A DNA stretch of 64,000 nt from Planctomycetota bacterium (GTDB taxonomy: Bacteria; Planctomycetota; B15-G4), in NCBI GenBank assembly GCA_029259715.1, contig JAJDEP010000012.1, positions 124,001 through 188,000 of the forward strand, read 5' to 3'. Both the position numbers and the translations under genes were made by a program. The notes under the pieces are model-generated. The model was given only the letters and a program-made list of their open reading frames with translations, was not told the origin of the DNA and did not search any database. Positions within the stretch are counted from its first letter, which is position 1; each line of letters begins with the position of its first letter. Shown here piece after piece: positions 15,171 to 26,438 of the stretch.

Positions 15171-18133
15171 AGCGGCTGACTCGCCCCCAGGCCCGGACCG
15201 TAGACCACGGCGTTGCCGAACAGCCGCGCCGTCCCCCGGCTGTAGCCGCGGAACACCGGCCGCGACACGAACAGGATCACCTGCCCGCGGCCTTTGGCCT
15301 CGCGCGTGAGCCAGGCCGAGTCGGCGATGCGCTCGGCCGCCTCGGGCCACAACAGTCCCGAGAGCCGCAGGCCCTCACGTCCAGAGAGCCGCACGGGCGT
15401 GGTCACGGGTGCCCGCGACAGCAAGGCGTGGGACCCGTCGAAGAACACGGGCAGCTCGTCGCCCGCACCGACCGTGAGCCACGATTCGCCGTCGAGCAGG
15501 CCCCTCACGTAGATGCCCCGGGGCGAGAAGCGCCGCTTCCAGGCGTCCTCTCGCTCGGCATCCTTGCCCTTGGCGGCGGTGCGGTCCTTTGACGGCTTCT
15601 GTGCCGCAACGTCCACGGCGGCCTTCGGCGTGGTCGAGTCGGCTTCCGAGTCGGCGTCCGCCTCGTCATCCGCGGACGACTCGTCCCCCGCGTCCGCCGG
15701 TCCGTCCTGCCACAGGGCGTCGTAGTCGAGCGTCACCTCGCGGGCGGCGAGCTCCCGCGCCACGTCCTTGGCGTAACTCTCCCGATCCGGAAGCGCCGAC
15801 CGCAACGACTGCACCGCAGAGAGCCCGAACTCCTTCCCCAGGATCCCCGTCGCGGCGCTGCCCATGGCGATGAGGGTGCCGCCTTCCTCCACCCACCGAC
15901 GCAGGCGCGCCGCATGGGTCTTGAGGGCTCCGCCCGCGGCCCCCGGAGGGAGGATCACGACGTTGTAGCGGCGCAGGTCATAGGCGCCGAGCGACTGGGC
16001 GTCGAGCATGGCCACCGGGAGGCCGAGCTGGTGATCGAGCTCGAACCACGCATGGCCGTAGTCGTCGGGCGCCACCGGACTGTTGCCGACGAGGGCGACC
16101 CGGGGCCGCGCCAGCAAGGTGAAGTGCTGGCCGCCCAGGTCGGGCCCGAGGTCGGGCGAGCGACCGGTCGCCGTGGCCCACACGGTGGCCCCGGAGAGGC
16201 GCGCGGCCTGCGCCACCCGCGCGCCCACGTCCTCGGCGTTCTCGTGGGCGCGGACGAGCAGGCTGCCGCGGGCGAACGCCCGACCCGCCGCGCTGAACGC
16301 CTCGTCACCGCTGTGCACGGCGAGGCCCAGCTCCATGGCCTGGACGGCGAAGCGCAGGGCGGCGTCGTCGGCGCCGTCGACCGCCCAGCTCACGGCGGGC
16401 GCACCGAGGGGAGCGCTCACCACGGTGCCGCGGGCGCCGGCGGTCTGGTCGGCCTGGGTGACGGCGCCGGCGCCCGCCACGTCCACCTCGTCGACCCACA
16501 AGGCCTCGAGTCCGAAGGCGTGGGCCAGCGACCACGCCGTCACGTCGTAGATCTTCGTCTCGCCCTTGCGCTCGAGCTGCTCGCGTTCCGCGAGCAGCGA
16601 CCCGGCGTCCATACGCGGATCGAAGCCGAGCCAGGAGGCCACCTTGGCCATCGCCGGCTGTCGCAGCGGGACGACGAGCGACCCCACGGGCAGCTCAACC
16701 GTGTCGTGGGTCCGGCCGAGGGTGTCAGTGCCGGCCGTCGCGGTCTGAGCCTCGGTGAGCTCGAAGGCCTCGATGCCCTGCCCGAGCAGGATCGCCCGCA
16801 GCGCCTCGACGCGACTGACGGGGGCCCCCGCGGGGATGACGAAGCTGCGCGCCGGCCGGTCGTCGTCGCGATAGGCCGCATGATGGGCACGCAGGTCGGC
16901 GAGCATCGCGCTCCCATGGGCCGCGAGGGTGCGCACGCACGCGTCACTCGCCACCACATGGTGGTGCACCGCCTCGCGGTAGGTGAGCACGTCGCCCGAC
17001 GCGCGCCGCAGGGGCGAGCCGTTGGTGGAGGCCTGCTCGTAGAGGATGCCCACCGCCCCGTTCAACGAGGCCCACGCATCGGAATAGAAGGGGCCCCAAC
17101 CGTCGGCCCATTCCCGCGTGTAGTAGCCCCAGCCCTGCGTGTCGAAGGCCGACGACAGGGAGGCCGCGAAGACCTGGTGCCACGCATTGAGCGTCGCCAG
17201 GCCGTGGGGGTTGAGCGGCGCGGCCTGAGGGTAGAACAGGTAGGTGTCGAGCGACCCCATCTCGTGGGCGTCGACGAACAGCGCCGGCCGGAAGGAGCGC
17301 GCCGCCCGCCAGCGCCCGCGTGTCTCGGGGTGCACGCCCGCCATCCAATCCCGGTTCATGTCGAACAGGTTGTGGTTGCCACGGCCCCAGGGCCAGCGAC
17401 CGCGGTGGGCAGAGTCGAGATCGAGGCTCGGCACATAGCCGGCCCCCTGCTCCACCTGGGAGATGATGCGCTCGCGGCCGTCCGGGTTCATGACCGGGTC
17501 GATGACGATGACCACGTCGCGCAGCAGTTGCTCGACGTCGGCGTCCGTCGACGCGATCAGGTGATAACCGAAGGCCACGGCCGCGTCCGAACCCGAGAGT
17601 TCGTCGCCGTGGATCGAGTACCCCATCCAGGCCACCGGCGGCGTCTGGTCGACCAACTCATCGGCTTCGGCATCCGACGCCAGGCGGGGATCGGTGAGGC
17701 GGACCAGGTCGTCGCGGATGCCGTCGAGGCGGTCGATGTTGTCGGGATGGGAGATCGCCACCCAGACCAACTCGCGCCCCTCGTAACTCACGGCGTAGCG
17801 CTCCAGGCGAACCCGCGGCGATAGCGCCGCCCAACGTCGGAAGCACTCCATCACCTCGCCGTGGTGACTCAGGCGCGTCGCGTGCCGTTGACCCAGGATC
17901 TCGTCCGGCGTGGGAATCGTCGCGTCGTAGTTCGCCCCGGGGAAGAAGGGCTCGGCGTAGCTCAAATCGCCCGCGTCCTCGGGATCACCGAAGCGGATGG
18001 GATCGAATGACGCGTCGCTCGGGTCGGGCGCCCGCCCGCCCCTCGGGCCCCCGTGGCTCAGGCCGGTCTGGGCCGCGAGGTCCGCGGTGAGGACACCCGC
18101 CAGGACGACGAGCAGGATCAGGACGGATTTCAT
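15161..18133 (-). CDS. Secreted M14-family zinc carboxypeptidase
   Basis: 990 residues with a signal peptide (MKSVLILLVVLAGVLTADLAAQ). The M14 catalytic domain occupies about residues 80-400. The zinc ligands are H175 and E178 in YSIHGDELSG, with H290 in FVDAHEMG as the third ligand. VMNPDGRER and NLFDMNRDW are the substrate-binding blocks with the conserved Arg/Asn. The long C-terminal part (about 400-990) has a glutamine-amidotransferase-like segment (VVILPPGAAGGALKTHAARLRRWVEEGG) and an Asp/Ser/Glu-rich low-complexity stretch (about 815-850). Large M14 proteins of this layout are exported peptidases that probably digest environmental or cell-surface peptides. The gene is monocistronic by position. 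Its stop codon is repeated in a 12-bp tandem array. Confidence 0.88.
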   Translation of the reverse strand: MKSVLILLVVLAGVLTADLAAQTGLSHGGPRGGRAPDPSDASFDPIRFGDPEDAGDLSYAEPFFPGANYDATIPTPDEILGQRHATRLSHHGEVMECFRRWAALSPRVRLERYAVSYEGRELVWVAISHPDNIDRLDGIRDDLVRLTDPRLASDAEADELVDQTPPVAWMGYSIHGDELSGSDAAVAFGYHLIASTDADVEQLLRDVVIVIDPVMNPDGRERIISQVEQGAGYVPSLDLDSAHRGRWPWGRGNHNLFDMNRDWMAGVHPETRGRWRAARSFRPALFVDAHEMGSLDTYLFYPQAAPLNPHGLATLNAWHQVFAASLSSAFDTQGWGYYTREWADGWGPFYSDAWASLNGAVGILYEQASTNGSPLRRASGDVLTYREAVHHHVVASDACVRTLAAHGSAMLADLRAHHAAYRDDDRPARSFVIPAGAPVSRVEALRAILLGQGIEAFELTEAQTATAGTDTLGRTHDTVELPVGSLVVPLRQPAMAKVASWLGFDPRMDAGSLLAEREQLERKGETKIYDVTAWSLAHAFGLEALWVDEVDVAGAGAVTQADQTAGARGTVVSAPLGAPAVSWAVDGADDAALRFAVQAMELGLAVHSGDEAFSAAGRAFARGSLLVRAHENAEDVGARVAQAARLSGATVWATATGRSPDLGPDLGGQHFTLLARPRVALVGNSPVAPDDYGHAWFELDHQLGLPVAMLDAQSLGAYDLRRYNVVILPPGAAGGALKTHAARLRRWVEEGGTLIAMGSAATGILGKEFGLSAVQSLRSALPDRESYAKDVARELAAREVTLDYDALWQDGPADAGDESSADDEADADSEADSTTPKAAVDVAAQKPSKDRTAAKGKDAEREDAWKRRFSPRGIYVRGLLDGESWLTVGAGDELPVFFDGSHALLSRAPVTTPVRLSGREGLRLSGLLWPEAAERIADSAWLTREAKGRGQVILFVSRPVFRGYSRGTARLFGNAVVYGPGLGASQPLGW

Positions 18134-18215
18134 GGCAGCACCTCGACGAGAGCCCGGGCGAGACCAAGGCGGGGACCGGACAGTCTAGCGAGGCGGCCCT
18201 CGGCCCGCCTCCGCA

Positions 18216-19055
18216 TCATCTCTCCGCCGCGAACCAGTCCGTCAGACGTCGGTCGACCACGTAGCGTCCCTCGGCCAGGCCCGCGGCGCGGTCGTCCGCG
18301 CTCACCAGTTGCTCGTCGTAGTAGTCGCGCAGCGTGCCCTGGACGTGACGCTCGTAGAGCAGCCTCCAACCCCGTCCGGTATTCGGCGCGAGCTCGGTGT
18401 TGCGCGCGTAGGCCGCGCCGCCCTTGACGATCTTGTTGCGGAAGTGATCCCATCCGCGCATCTGGTAATGCAGGATCGTGATCGGTTGCGTGGTCGACCA
18501 GGTTTCCCAGTCGACGCCGCGCACCGAGTGGTTGCCCTGCTCCACGATGACGTCGGGGTGGGCGCGGTGGCACACCTTGGGCGCCAGCGGTCGACCGAGG
18601 TAGCTGCGTTCAGCCACCTCCCGCAGGGTCAGCGTGCGCGGGCCGGGAGACCGCGCCTCCGCGACCACCGAGCGCTCCACGACGAAGTTGTTGCGCGGGA
18701 CGTGCAGCAAGCCGCAGCCCTCGGGCACGCCGGCCAGGGCCGTCTTGAGGTCGCCGCTCTCGGGCCACCAGAATTCGTCGGCGTCGGCGTGGATGACCCA
18801 ATCGGCGTCGTGCTCATCGGCCGCGAGGCGCGCCATGCGCGTGACCCAACGCCACTGGCTGTAGTCGTCCGACGGCTCGTCGATGACCTGCAGCTGCCCC
18901 CGCTGCTCCCACGGGCGCAGGATGTCGCGGGTGCCGTCCACGGACAGGTTGTCGGTGACGATGAAGGCGTCGACGCCCATGGCCCGGTGGAAGGCCAGGT
19001 TGTCCTCGAGGATGTCCTGCTCGTCCCGGACGAGCAGCGTCATGACGAGCTTCAT
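18216..19055 (-). CDS. Glycosyltransferase family 2-like protein
   Basis: 279 residues. The opening VMTLLVRDEQDILEDNLAFHRAMGVDAFIVTDN is characteristic of a GT2/GT92-like group. WVIHADADEFWWPE supplies the DxD-type metal and nucleotide-sugar site. The region near residue 180 has NHSVRG and the helix-rich C-terminus includes DHFRNKIVKGGAAYARN, as in other members. No signal peptide or TM helix is evident, so it acts in the cytoplasm. It could decorate a surface glycan, but it lies apart from the plus-strand glycan cluster. It begins 22 bp beyond the small metalloprotease gene on the same strand, so the two may be co-transcribed. Confidence 0.8.
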   Translation of the reverse strand: MKLVMTLLVRDEQDILEDNLAFHRAMGVDAFIVTDNLSVDGTRDILRPWEQRGQLQVIDEPSDDYSQWRWVTRMARLAADEHDADWVIHADADEFWWPESGDLKTALAGVPEGCGLLHVPRNNFVVERSVVAEARSPGPRTLTLREVAERSYLGRPLAPKVCHRAHPDVIVEQGNHSVRGVDWETWSTTQPITILHYQMRGWDHFRNKIVKGGAAYARNTELAPNTGRGWRLLYERHVQGTLRDYYDEQLVSADDRAAGLAEGRYVVDRRLTDWFAAER

Positions 19056-19077
19056 CGCGCCCCCTCGCCCATGCGGC

Positions 19078-19449
19078 TCAACCGAGCCCGATGCGATCGA
19101 GCCCGTCCTCGTCGAAGCCGAGGCAGTGGCCCAGCTCGTGCAGCAATGTGATGCGGATCTGCCGCGAGAGCTCGGCCCGGTCGGTGCAGGTGTCCTCCAG
19201 GGCGTCCTGGAAGAGGTAGATCACGGCCGTCTCGGGCGGGGCCTCCGCCAGCTCCCACTCCTCGATCGGTGGGCCCATGAACAGGCCCAGCAGCTCCTCG
19301 GGCGCCTCCATGGTGTCCCACACTGCCGGGGGCGGCGTGCGCTCGACGATGACCGGCACGCGCTCGAGCACGTCCGCGAACTCGTCGGGCAACTCGTCGA
19401 TGACCTGGTTCAGGATGCGGTCGAACGCACGGATGCTCATGCGGGCCAT
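19078..19449 (-). CDS. Small zincin-like metallopeptidase (HExxH, minimal metallopeptidase family)
   Basis: 123 residues. The C-terminal half carries ITLLHELGHCLGFDEDGLDRIGLG, an HExxH zinc site followed by Gly and an acidic residue at the usual distance for the small zincin_1/'MPN-like' family found across bacteria. The N-terminal half (FDRILNQVIDELPDEFADVLERVPVIV) matches the helical front of that family. No export signal is present, so the enzyme is cytosolic. Its substrate is unknown. Two starts are possible (19449 or the ATG at 19440). The first is retained because it is as well placed and the family has variable N-termini. Confidence 0.85.
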   Translation of the reverse strand: MARMSIRAFDRILNQVIDELPDEFADVLERVPVIVERTPPPAVWDTMEAPEELLGLFMGPPIEEWELAEAPPETAVIYLFQDALEDTCTDRAELSRQIRITLLHELGHCLGFDEDGLDRIGLG

Positions 19450-19486
19450 GCGGCCATCCTAGCAGCGCCCGAGCCCTCCCGACGGC

Positions 19487-19966
19487 TCAGTCGTCGTCGT
19501 GATCGTCGTCGTGATCGTCGTGATCGTCGTCGTGATCGTGATCGTCGTGGTGATCGTCGCAGTGGTCATCATGATCGTCGTCGTGATCGTGGTGACCGTG
19601 GGTCGCGTGCTCCACCCACTCGTTCTCGATCGGGTCGCCGCCCAGGGTCCAGCCGTAGCGCGGCGGACGGGCGTCGTAGAAGAGCACGCCGAAGCCCGCA
19701 TCGAAGGGGCCCACGCCGAGGGAGAAGCCCACCAGGCCCAGCTCGAGCCGCACCAGCTTCCACACATTGAAGCCGATCAGGCTGTCGTCGAGGATCGAGA
19801 GCCGCAGCAGCGAGTCGTCGGCCGTCCAGCCGGCGTCGACGAAGCCGCTGATCAGGCCGTCGGAGTGGAGCGCGCCCCGACCTTCGCCGTAGCGGACGTC
19901 GATGACGGTGCACGAGGACATCAAGGCGCCGGCCAACAAGGCGGCGAGGACGTAACGGCTCTTCAT
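19487..19966 (-). CDS. Lipoprotein with a His/Asp-only metal-binding tail
   Basis: 159 residues. The lipobox is ALMSSC, with Cys at residue 19. The middle part is hydrophobic beta text without a family I recognise (SLLRLSILDDSLIGFNVWKLVRLELGLVGFSLGVG). The last 40 residues consist almost entirely of His and Asp, with a single Cys. Such tails chelate divalent metal ions such as Ni, Zn, Co or Cu in the periplasm, or pass them to transporters. The repeated codons GTC/GTG/ATC on the plus strand form a 100-bp low-complexity run, which makes the tail length prone to slippage. No metal transporter adjoins, so the role is open. Confidence 0.72.
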   Translation of the reverse strand: MKSRYVLAALLAGALMSSCTVIDVRYGEGRGALHSDGLISGFVDAGWTADDSLLRLSILDDSLIGFNVWKLVRLELGLVGFSLGVGPFDAGFGVLFYDARPPRYGWTLGGDPIENEWVEHATHGHHDHDDDHDDHCDDHHDDHDHDDDHDDHDDDHDDD

Positions 19967-20122
19967 GGCGGGGCTCCTCCGAGCGCCCGGGTCCGTGCGG
20001 ATCCGGGGCGGGACGAAGGCGACGCTACCAGAGGCGCGGGCCCCGCGGGAAGCCGACGCCGCCAGCGGACATCAACCCGTCACGGAGCCCCCCCCACAGC
20101 AGGGCGGGGCGGACGGGCCGAT

Positions 20123-20890
20123 TCAGTCGATGACGGTGGTGACGAGGTCGGCGCAGGTCAGGCCGTTGCAGCCCGAGGTCGTGCAGGTGTGGTCGTCGTC
20201 ATAGACCACGCCATCATCGTCGTACACGGTGCCCACGTCGTCATCGATGCCGCGGGTCGACGCGAAGTCGTCGTTGAGGAAGTCGAACGTGGTCCAGCCC
20301 AGCAGGAAGTCCGCGAACTGCACCGGGTGGAAGTCGAAGTCGACGCCGATCACGCCCGCCGTCACCTGCGCACCCACGGCCCAGTAGTCGCGGTACTCCT
20401 GGTACAGCGGGTCGGACGGTCCGATCAGACCCAGGGTCCCGTCGGCCACGCTGTCGATGCCCGACGTCCCGATCTGGCTGACGTGCGCCGCCTCCATCCC
20501 GAGGATGGGGATGAAGATGTTGGCGTCGCCCTGGTTGCGGAAGCCGAGCGAGCGCCGCTCGTGCCAACCGAAGCCGAGCACTTCGCGCACGCCGGCGCCT
20601 GACTGCATCGCCCGGGTCACGTGCACGTTGGCGAGGGCCCCGATGCCGACGTGGACGTCGAAGCTGAAGACGTCACCGAGGTCGAGGATTCTGTCGGGGA
20701 GATAGAGCAACGCCTGCACGAACACCGAGCGCTCCACCGGCTCGCGGTTCGCGACGTTGCTGCCCAGCATCGGGTGGTAGCGGGCCGAGGCCGACGGCAA
20801 CGCGGAGTTCGGCGTCGACGCACAACCGACGGCCAGACTCGAAGCGAGGGTCGCAACCAGGATCAGCGAGGTGAAGGGCGAGGTACGCAT
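20123..20890 (-). CDS. Hypothetical outer lipoprotein
   Basis: 255 residues from the ATG at 20890. A TTG 18 bp upstream is in frame but adds nothing conserved. The signal peptide ends in a lipobox LAVGC (Cys about residue 23). The body includes LGDVFSFDVHVGIGALANVHVTRAMQSGAG, then GFGWHERRSLGFRNQGDANIF, and ends with an acidic stretch rich in DDD and DDDHTC and several cysteines (CTTSGCNGLTC) that could form disulfides or bind metal. No family is recognised. It shares beta-strand/Asp-rich character with the neighbouring lipoprotein at 19487-19966 but no detectable homology. Confidence 0.65.
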   Translation of the reverse strand: MRTSPFTSLILVATLASSLAVGCASTPNSALPSASARYHPMLGSNVANREPVERSVFVQALLYLPDRILDLGDVFSFDVHVGIGALANVHVTRAMQSGAGVREVLGFGWHERRSLGFRNQGDANIFIPILGMEAAHVSQIGTSGIDSVADGTLGLIGPSDPLYQEYRDYWAVGAQVTAGVIGVDFDFHPVQFADFLLGWTTFDFLNDDFASTRGIDDDVGTVYDDDGVVYDDDHTCTTSGCNGLTCADLVTTVID

Positions 20891-20986
20891 GGGGCGGTCT
20901 CCGAGCAAATCGGCTCGGAAGATTCATCGACCACCCCTTCCGGCGACTGGAGCAGGCTCCGGCCGGGGTTTCAGCTGACCGCCGGA

Positions 20987-22408
<1,422 letters not shown>

Positions 22409-22430
22409 CGGAATCTCGCGTGAAGGCCAG

Positions 22431-22497
22431 GTGGTGGTCGTGCGGGAAGGAGTGGTGGTCGTGCGGGAAGAGGTACTGCCCGGTCAGGTGCGTTCGA

Positions 22498-22510
<13 letters not shown>
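22431..22510. repeat. Two tandem duplications between boxB and boxC
   Basis: A perfect 19-bp repeat (GTGGTGGTCGTGCGGGAAG) lies at 22431-22449 and 22452-22470. A second, 9-bp repeat GTGCGTTCG lies at 22488-22496 and 22502-22510 with a 14-bp period. On the minus strand, the second places two copies of CGAACGCAC-TGA at the boxC 3' end, so the stop codon is duplicated. Confidence 0.85.
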
Positions 22511-24171
<1,661 letters not shown>

Positions 24172-24265
24172 GAGGGCGCTCCGCGGAGTTCGGGCCGGCC
24201 CACCGGGAGAGGGCGGGCCGGGGAGGATCGGAACGGGTCGTGCCGCTCCGGGACGAACACACCAC

Positions 24266-24310
24266 GGAAACATAGTTCCTTGACATCGGCAAGACAGGAA
24301 GTATATTTCC
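24266..24310 (+). promoter_or_regulatory. boxR promoter with two GGAA-N6-TTCC dyads
   Basis: The two dyads, GGAAACATAGTTCC (24266-24279) and GGAAGTATATTTCC (24297-24310), share GGAANNATANTTCC and lie 31 bp apart centre to centre, about three helical turns. TTGACA (24280-24285) and TATATT (24302-24307) form a near-consensus promoter with a 16-bp spacer for the plus-strand regulator. The first dyad touches the -35 and the second covers the -10. A regulator bound here could control both boxR and the divergent boxC. Identity of the binding protein is inference; BoxR itself is the prime candidate. Confidence 0.6.
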
Positions 24311-24332
24311 GATTCCTCGAAGAGGAGTCCTC

Positions 24333-25202
24333 TTGGCCCGCTCCGCATCTCTCCTGCTCGCCTTCGGCGACCGCCTGGGCCGGGCTCGCCGACGGGCCGA
24401 CCTCTCCCTCGAGGAGACCGCACGGCGCTCGGGCCTCTCCGCCCGCTACCTGCGCATGGCGGAGGCCGGCGATGCCAACCTCTCGCTGTTGAAGCTCGCC
24501 GCTCTGGCGACGGCCCTGCGGGTGCCGCTCAAGGAGCTCTGCGATCTCGACACCGGCGCCGCTCCCGAGCGTCGCCTGGCCCTGCTGGGGGTGCGCGGCG
24601 CGGGGAAGACCACCGTCGGCCGCGCCCTGGCCCAGCGACTCGAGGTGCCCTTCGTCGAGCTCGACGCCCTCGTCGAGGAGCAGGCCGGCATCCCCCTGGC
24701 GCGCCTCTTCGAGATCCACGGCGAGGGTTACTACCGGCGCCTGCAACATGCATCGCTCGAGACCTGGTTGGCCCGCTCGGGCAGCGGCGTCCTGGCCACG
24801 GGCGGCTCGGTGGTCGAGGACGAGGCCACCTACGCGCGCCTGCGCGCCACCTGCCGCACCGTCTGGTTGCAGGCCGACGCCGACGACCACTGGCAACGCG
24901 TCGTCGACCAGGGCGACCTGCGGCCCATGCGCGACAACCCCCAGGCCAAGGCCGAGCTGGAGGAGCTGCTGCGGCGCCGCGAACCCGCCTACGCCCGCGC
25001 CGACCTCGCCGTGGCCACGGCCGCGCGCACGCCAGGCGAGGTGGCCGACGACATCGTGCACTGGGCCCTGCACGACGAGGGAGCCAGCCGGGCTAAACCC
25101 TCCAGCGCTCGAGCTGCCGACGGTGGCGCAGCAGATGCACCAACCCGTGCTCGAGGATCATCTCGGGATCGTAGGTCGGGCCCCAACGCACCGCGAAGGT
25201 GA
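24333..25202 (+). CDS. boxR: BoxR/BzdR-type transcriptional regulator (HTH plus shikimate-kinase-like domain)
   Basis: 289 residues from TTG 24333, preceded by a strong AAGAGGAG ribosome-binding site. Residues about 10-68 are an XRE-type helix-turn-helix (LSLEETARRSGLSARYLRMAEAG). Residues about 82-248 resemble shikimate kinase, with a P-loop GVRGAGKTTVGRAL (86-99), DALVEEQAG and ATGGSVV. In characterised BzdR and BoxR the kinase-like domain binds benzoyl-CoA and relieves repression of benzoate genes. The gene is divergent from boxC and has paired dyads over its promoter. The last about 45 residues (Ala/Arg/Ser-rich, after VHWALHDEG) are unlike the family and are antisense to the 3' end of the convergent dinB-like gene. 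Confidence 0.87.
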   Translation: MARSASLLLAFGDRLGRARRRADLSLEETARRSGLSARYLRMAEAGDANLSLLKLAALATALRVPLKELCDLDTGAAPERRLALLGVRGAGKTTVGRALAQRLEVPFVELDALVEEQAGIPLARLFEIHGEGYYRRLQHASLETWLARSGSGVLATGGSVVEDEATYARLRATCRTVWLQADADDHWQRVVDQGDLRPMRDNPQAKAELEELLRRREPAYARADLAVATAARTPGEVADDIVHWALHDEGASRAKPSSARAADGGAADAPTRARGSSRDRRSGPNAPRR

Positions 25203-25584
25203 CCTTCTCCCACGCCTCCTCCGGTTGGCCGTGGAAGCCCTCCACCGCCTCCTCGGTGTAGCGCAACGCCTCGGCCAGCAGCGGCCGCACGTCGAAGGGC
25301 TCGCGCACCTTGTCGATGGGCGTCTCGTAGACGTCCACGTAGGGCAGGTCGAGGGCCTTGCGGATGTAGTCGGCGTAGCGCCGGGCCGCGCCGCACACGT
25401 GGGCGGCGATGGCGCGGGGCGACACGGTGGAGGGATCGTTGCTGGGCTGCTCGCGGTGCCAGGTCTCGAGACTGAAACGCTCGACGACGCGGCAGAAGGC
25501 GTCGGCCGCCGCGGCGGTCTCGTCGAGGAGGGCGCCGAAGGCGCCGCTGCGTCCGGGCCGATCGAGGAATGCGGGTGTGGTCAT
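25093..25584 (-). CDS. DinB-like four-helix-bundle protein
   Basis: 163 residues. The sequence shows the helical organisation of the DinB/YfiT-like superfamily: FGALLDETAAAADAFCRVVERFSLETWHRE, a metal-site helix with RAIAAHVCGAARRYADYIRKAL, and a C-terminal histidine-bearing helix EMILEHGLVHLLRHRRQLERW. Family members bind a metal through three His and include thiol transferases and detoxification enzymes. The exact ligands and function here are uncertain. The start overlaps the mqnD stop (ATGA), making it the last gene of the mqnB-mqnD operon. Its 3' end overlaps the tail of the convergent boxR by 110 bp. Confidence 0.72.
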   Translation of the reverse strand: MTTPAFLDRPGRSGAFGALLDETAAAADAFCRVVERFSLETWHREQPSNDPSTVSPRAIAAHVCGAARRYADYIRKALDLPYVDVYETPIDKVREPFDVRPLLAEALRYTEEAVEGFHGQPEEAWEKVTFAVRWGPTYDPEMILEHGLVHLLRHRRQLERWRV

Positions 25585-26438
25585 GACGGGTCTCCTTCCT
25601 GTTCACCGGGCGGCACGGGCCCGGACAGTACCTGCAGGGTCGCGCCGCCGCCCACCTCGCGCGCGAAGGCGTCCAGGCAGGCCCGGCCGGCGGCGCCCAG
25701 GGCCGCCGTTTGGTCGTTGACGTAGAGCTCGACGTGATGCCACAGCACCTCGTCGTCCAACTCCTGGGCGTGGGCGCGCAGGGTCGGCAGCGTCGCCTCC
25801 GGATTGCTCCGGGCGAGGGCCAGCGAATCGGCGAGGACGGCGTTGAGGCGGCCATGCACATCGGCGCCGAGCGCCTTGTGCGCGAACAGGCCGCCGAGCG
25901 GGACCGGTTGGCCGGTGACGGCCTCCCACGACGCGCCCAGGTCCTCGATCAACGCGAGGCCCTGCTCGGCGTAGGTGAAGCGCGCCTCGTGGATGCACAC
26001 CCCCGCGTCGGCCGCCCCGCTCAGCAGGGCCGGCATGATCGCGTCGAAGCGCACCTGTCGCAGCTCCGTGGGCGGCGCGCACAGCTCGGGGCGCAGGCGC
26101 TGCAGCAGCAGGGTCGCCGTGGTCCCCGCGCCGGGACACAGCACCCGCCGGGGCGCACCCACCGCGCCCGAACGCCCCAGGAGCACCGGCCCCACCCCGA
26201 AGCCCAGCGCGGCGCCCACCGCGAGCACGCCGTAGTCGTGCGCATGGCGCAGACCTTCGGCGAAGCTCGCCTTGGTCACGGCGAGGCCGTCGGGTCCCAT
26301 GCGTTCGTTGAGCGCTTGCACATCGTCGATGACGAACTCCAGGTCCAACCCGCGCGTGTCCACCTGCCCGGTGAGCAACCCGTGGAACAGGAAGGTGTCG
26401 TTGGGACAGGGGGAGAGACCCACCTGCAGGGCCGTCAT
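25581..26438 (-). CDS. mqnD: 1,4-dihydroxy-6-naphthoate synthase (MqnD), menaquinone biosynthesis
   Basis: 285 residues from the ATG at 26438, which overlaps the mqnB stop. The N-terminus MTALQVGLSPCPNDTFLFHGL and the following QALNERMGPDGLAVTKASFAE are diagnostic of MqnD, a periplasmic-binding-protein-like fold. It converts cyclic dehypoxanthinylfutalosine to 1,4-dihydroxy-6-naphthoate in the futalosine route to menaquinone. RVLCPGAGTTATLLLQ and VCIHEARFTYAEQGL form the substrate pocket. The catalytic His is probably in VCIHE. MqnB is the immediate upstream neighbour; MqnA and MqnC must be elsewhere. Confidence 0.92.
   Translation of the reverse strand: MTALQVGLSPCPNDTFLFHGLLTGQVDTRGLDLEFVIDDVQALNERMGPDGLAVTKASFAEGLRHAHDYGVLAVGAALGFGVGPVLLGRSGAVGAPRRVLCPGAGTTATLLLQRLRPELCAPPTELRQVRFDAIMPALLSGAADAGVCIHEARFTYAEQGLALIEDLGASWEAVTGQPVPLGGLFAHKALGADVHGRLNAVLADSLALARSNPEATLPTLRAHAQELDDEVLWHHVELYVNDQTAALGAAGRACLDAFAREVGGGATLQVLSGPVPPGEQEGDPS

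Noticed and set aside
19495-19620. The GTCGTCGTGATC-rich run as a CRISPR or non-coding repeat array
   Set aside because: It is entirely explained as codons for the His/Asp tail of the lipoprotein; there are no spacers of equal length.
24172-24423. An upstream in-frame extension of boxC
   Set aside because: It is Arg/Pro-rich, crosses the dyads and the boxR promoter, and lies outside BoxC homology; GTG 24171 gives the family's standard length.
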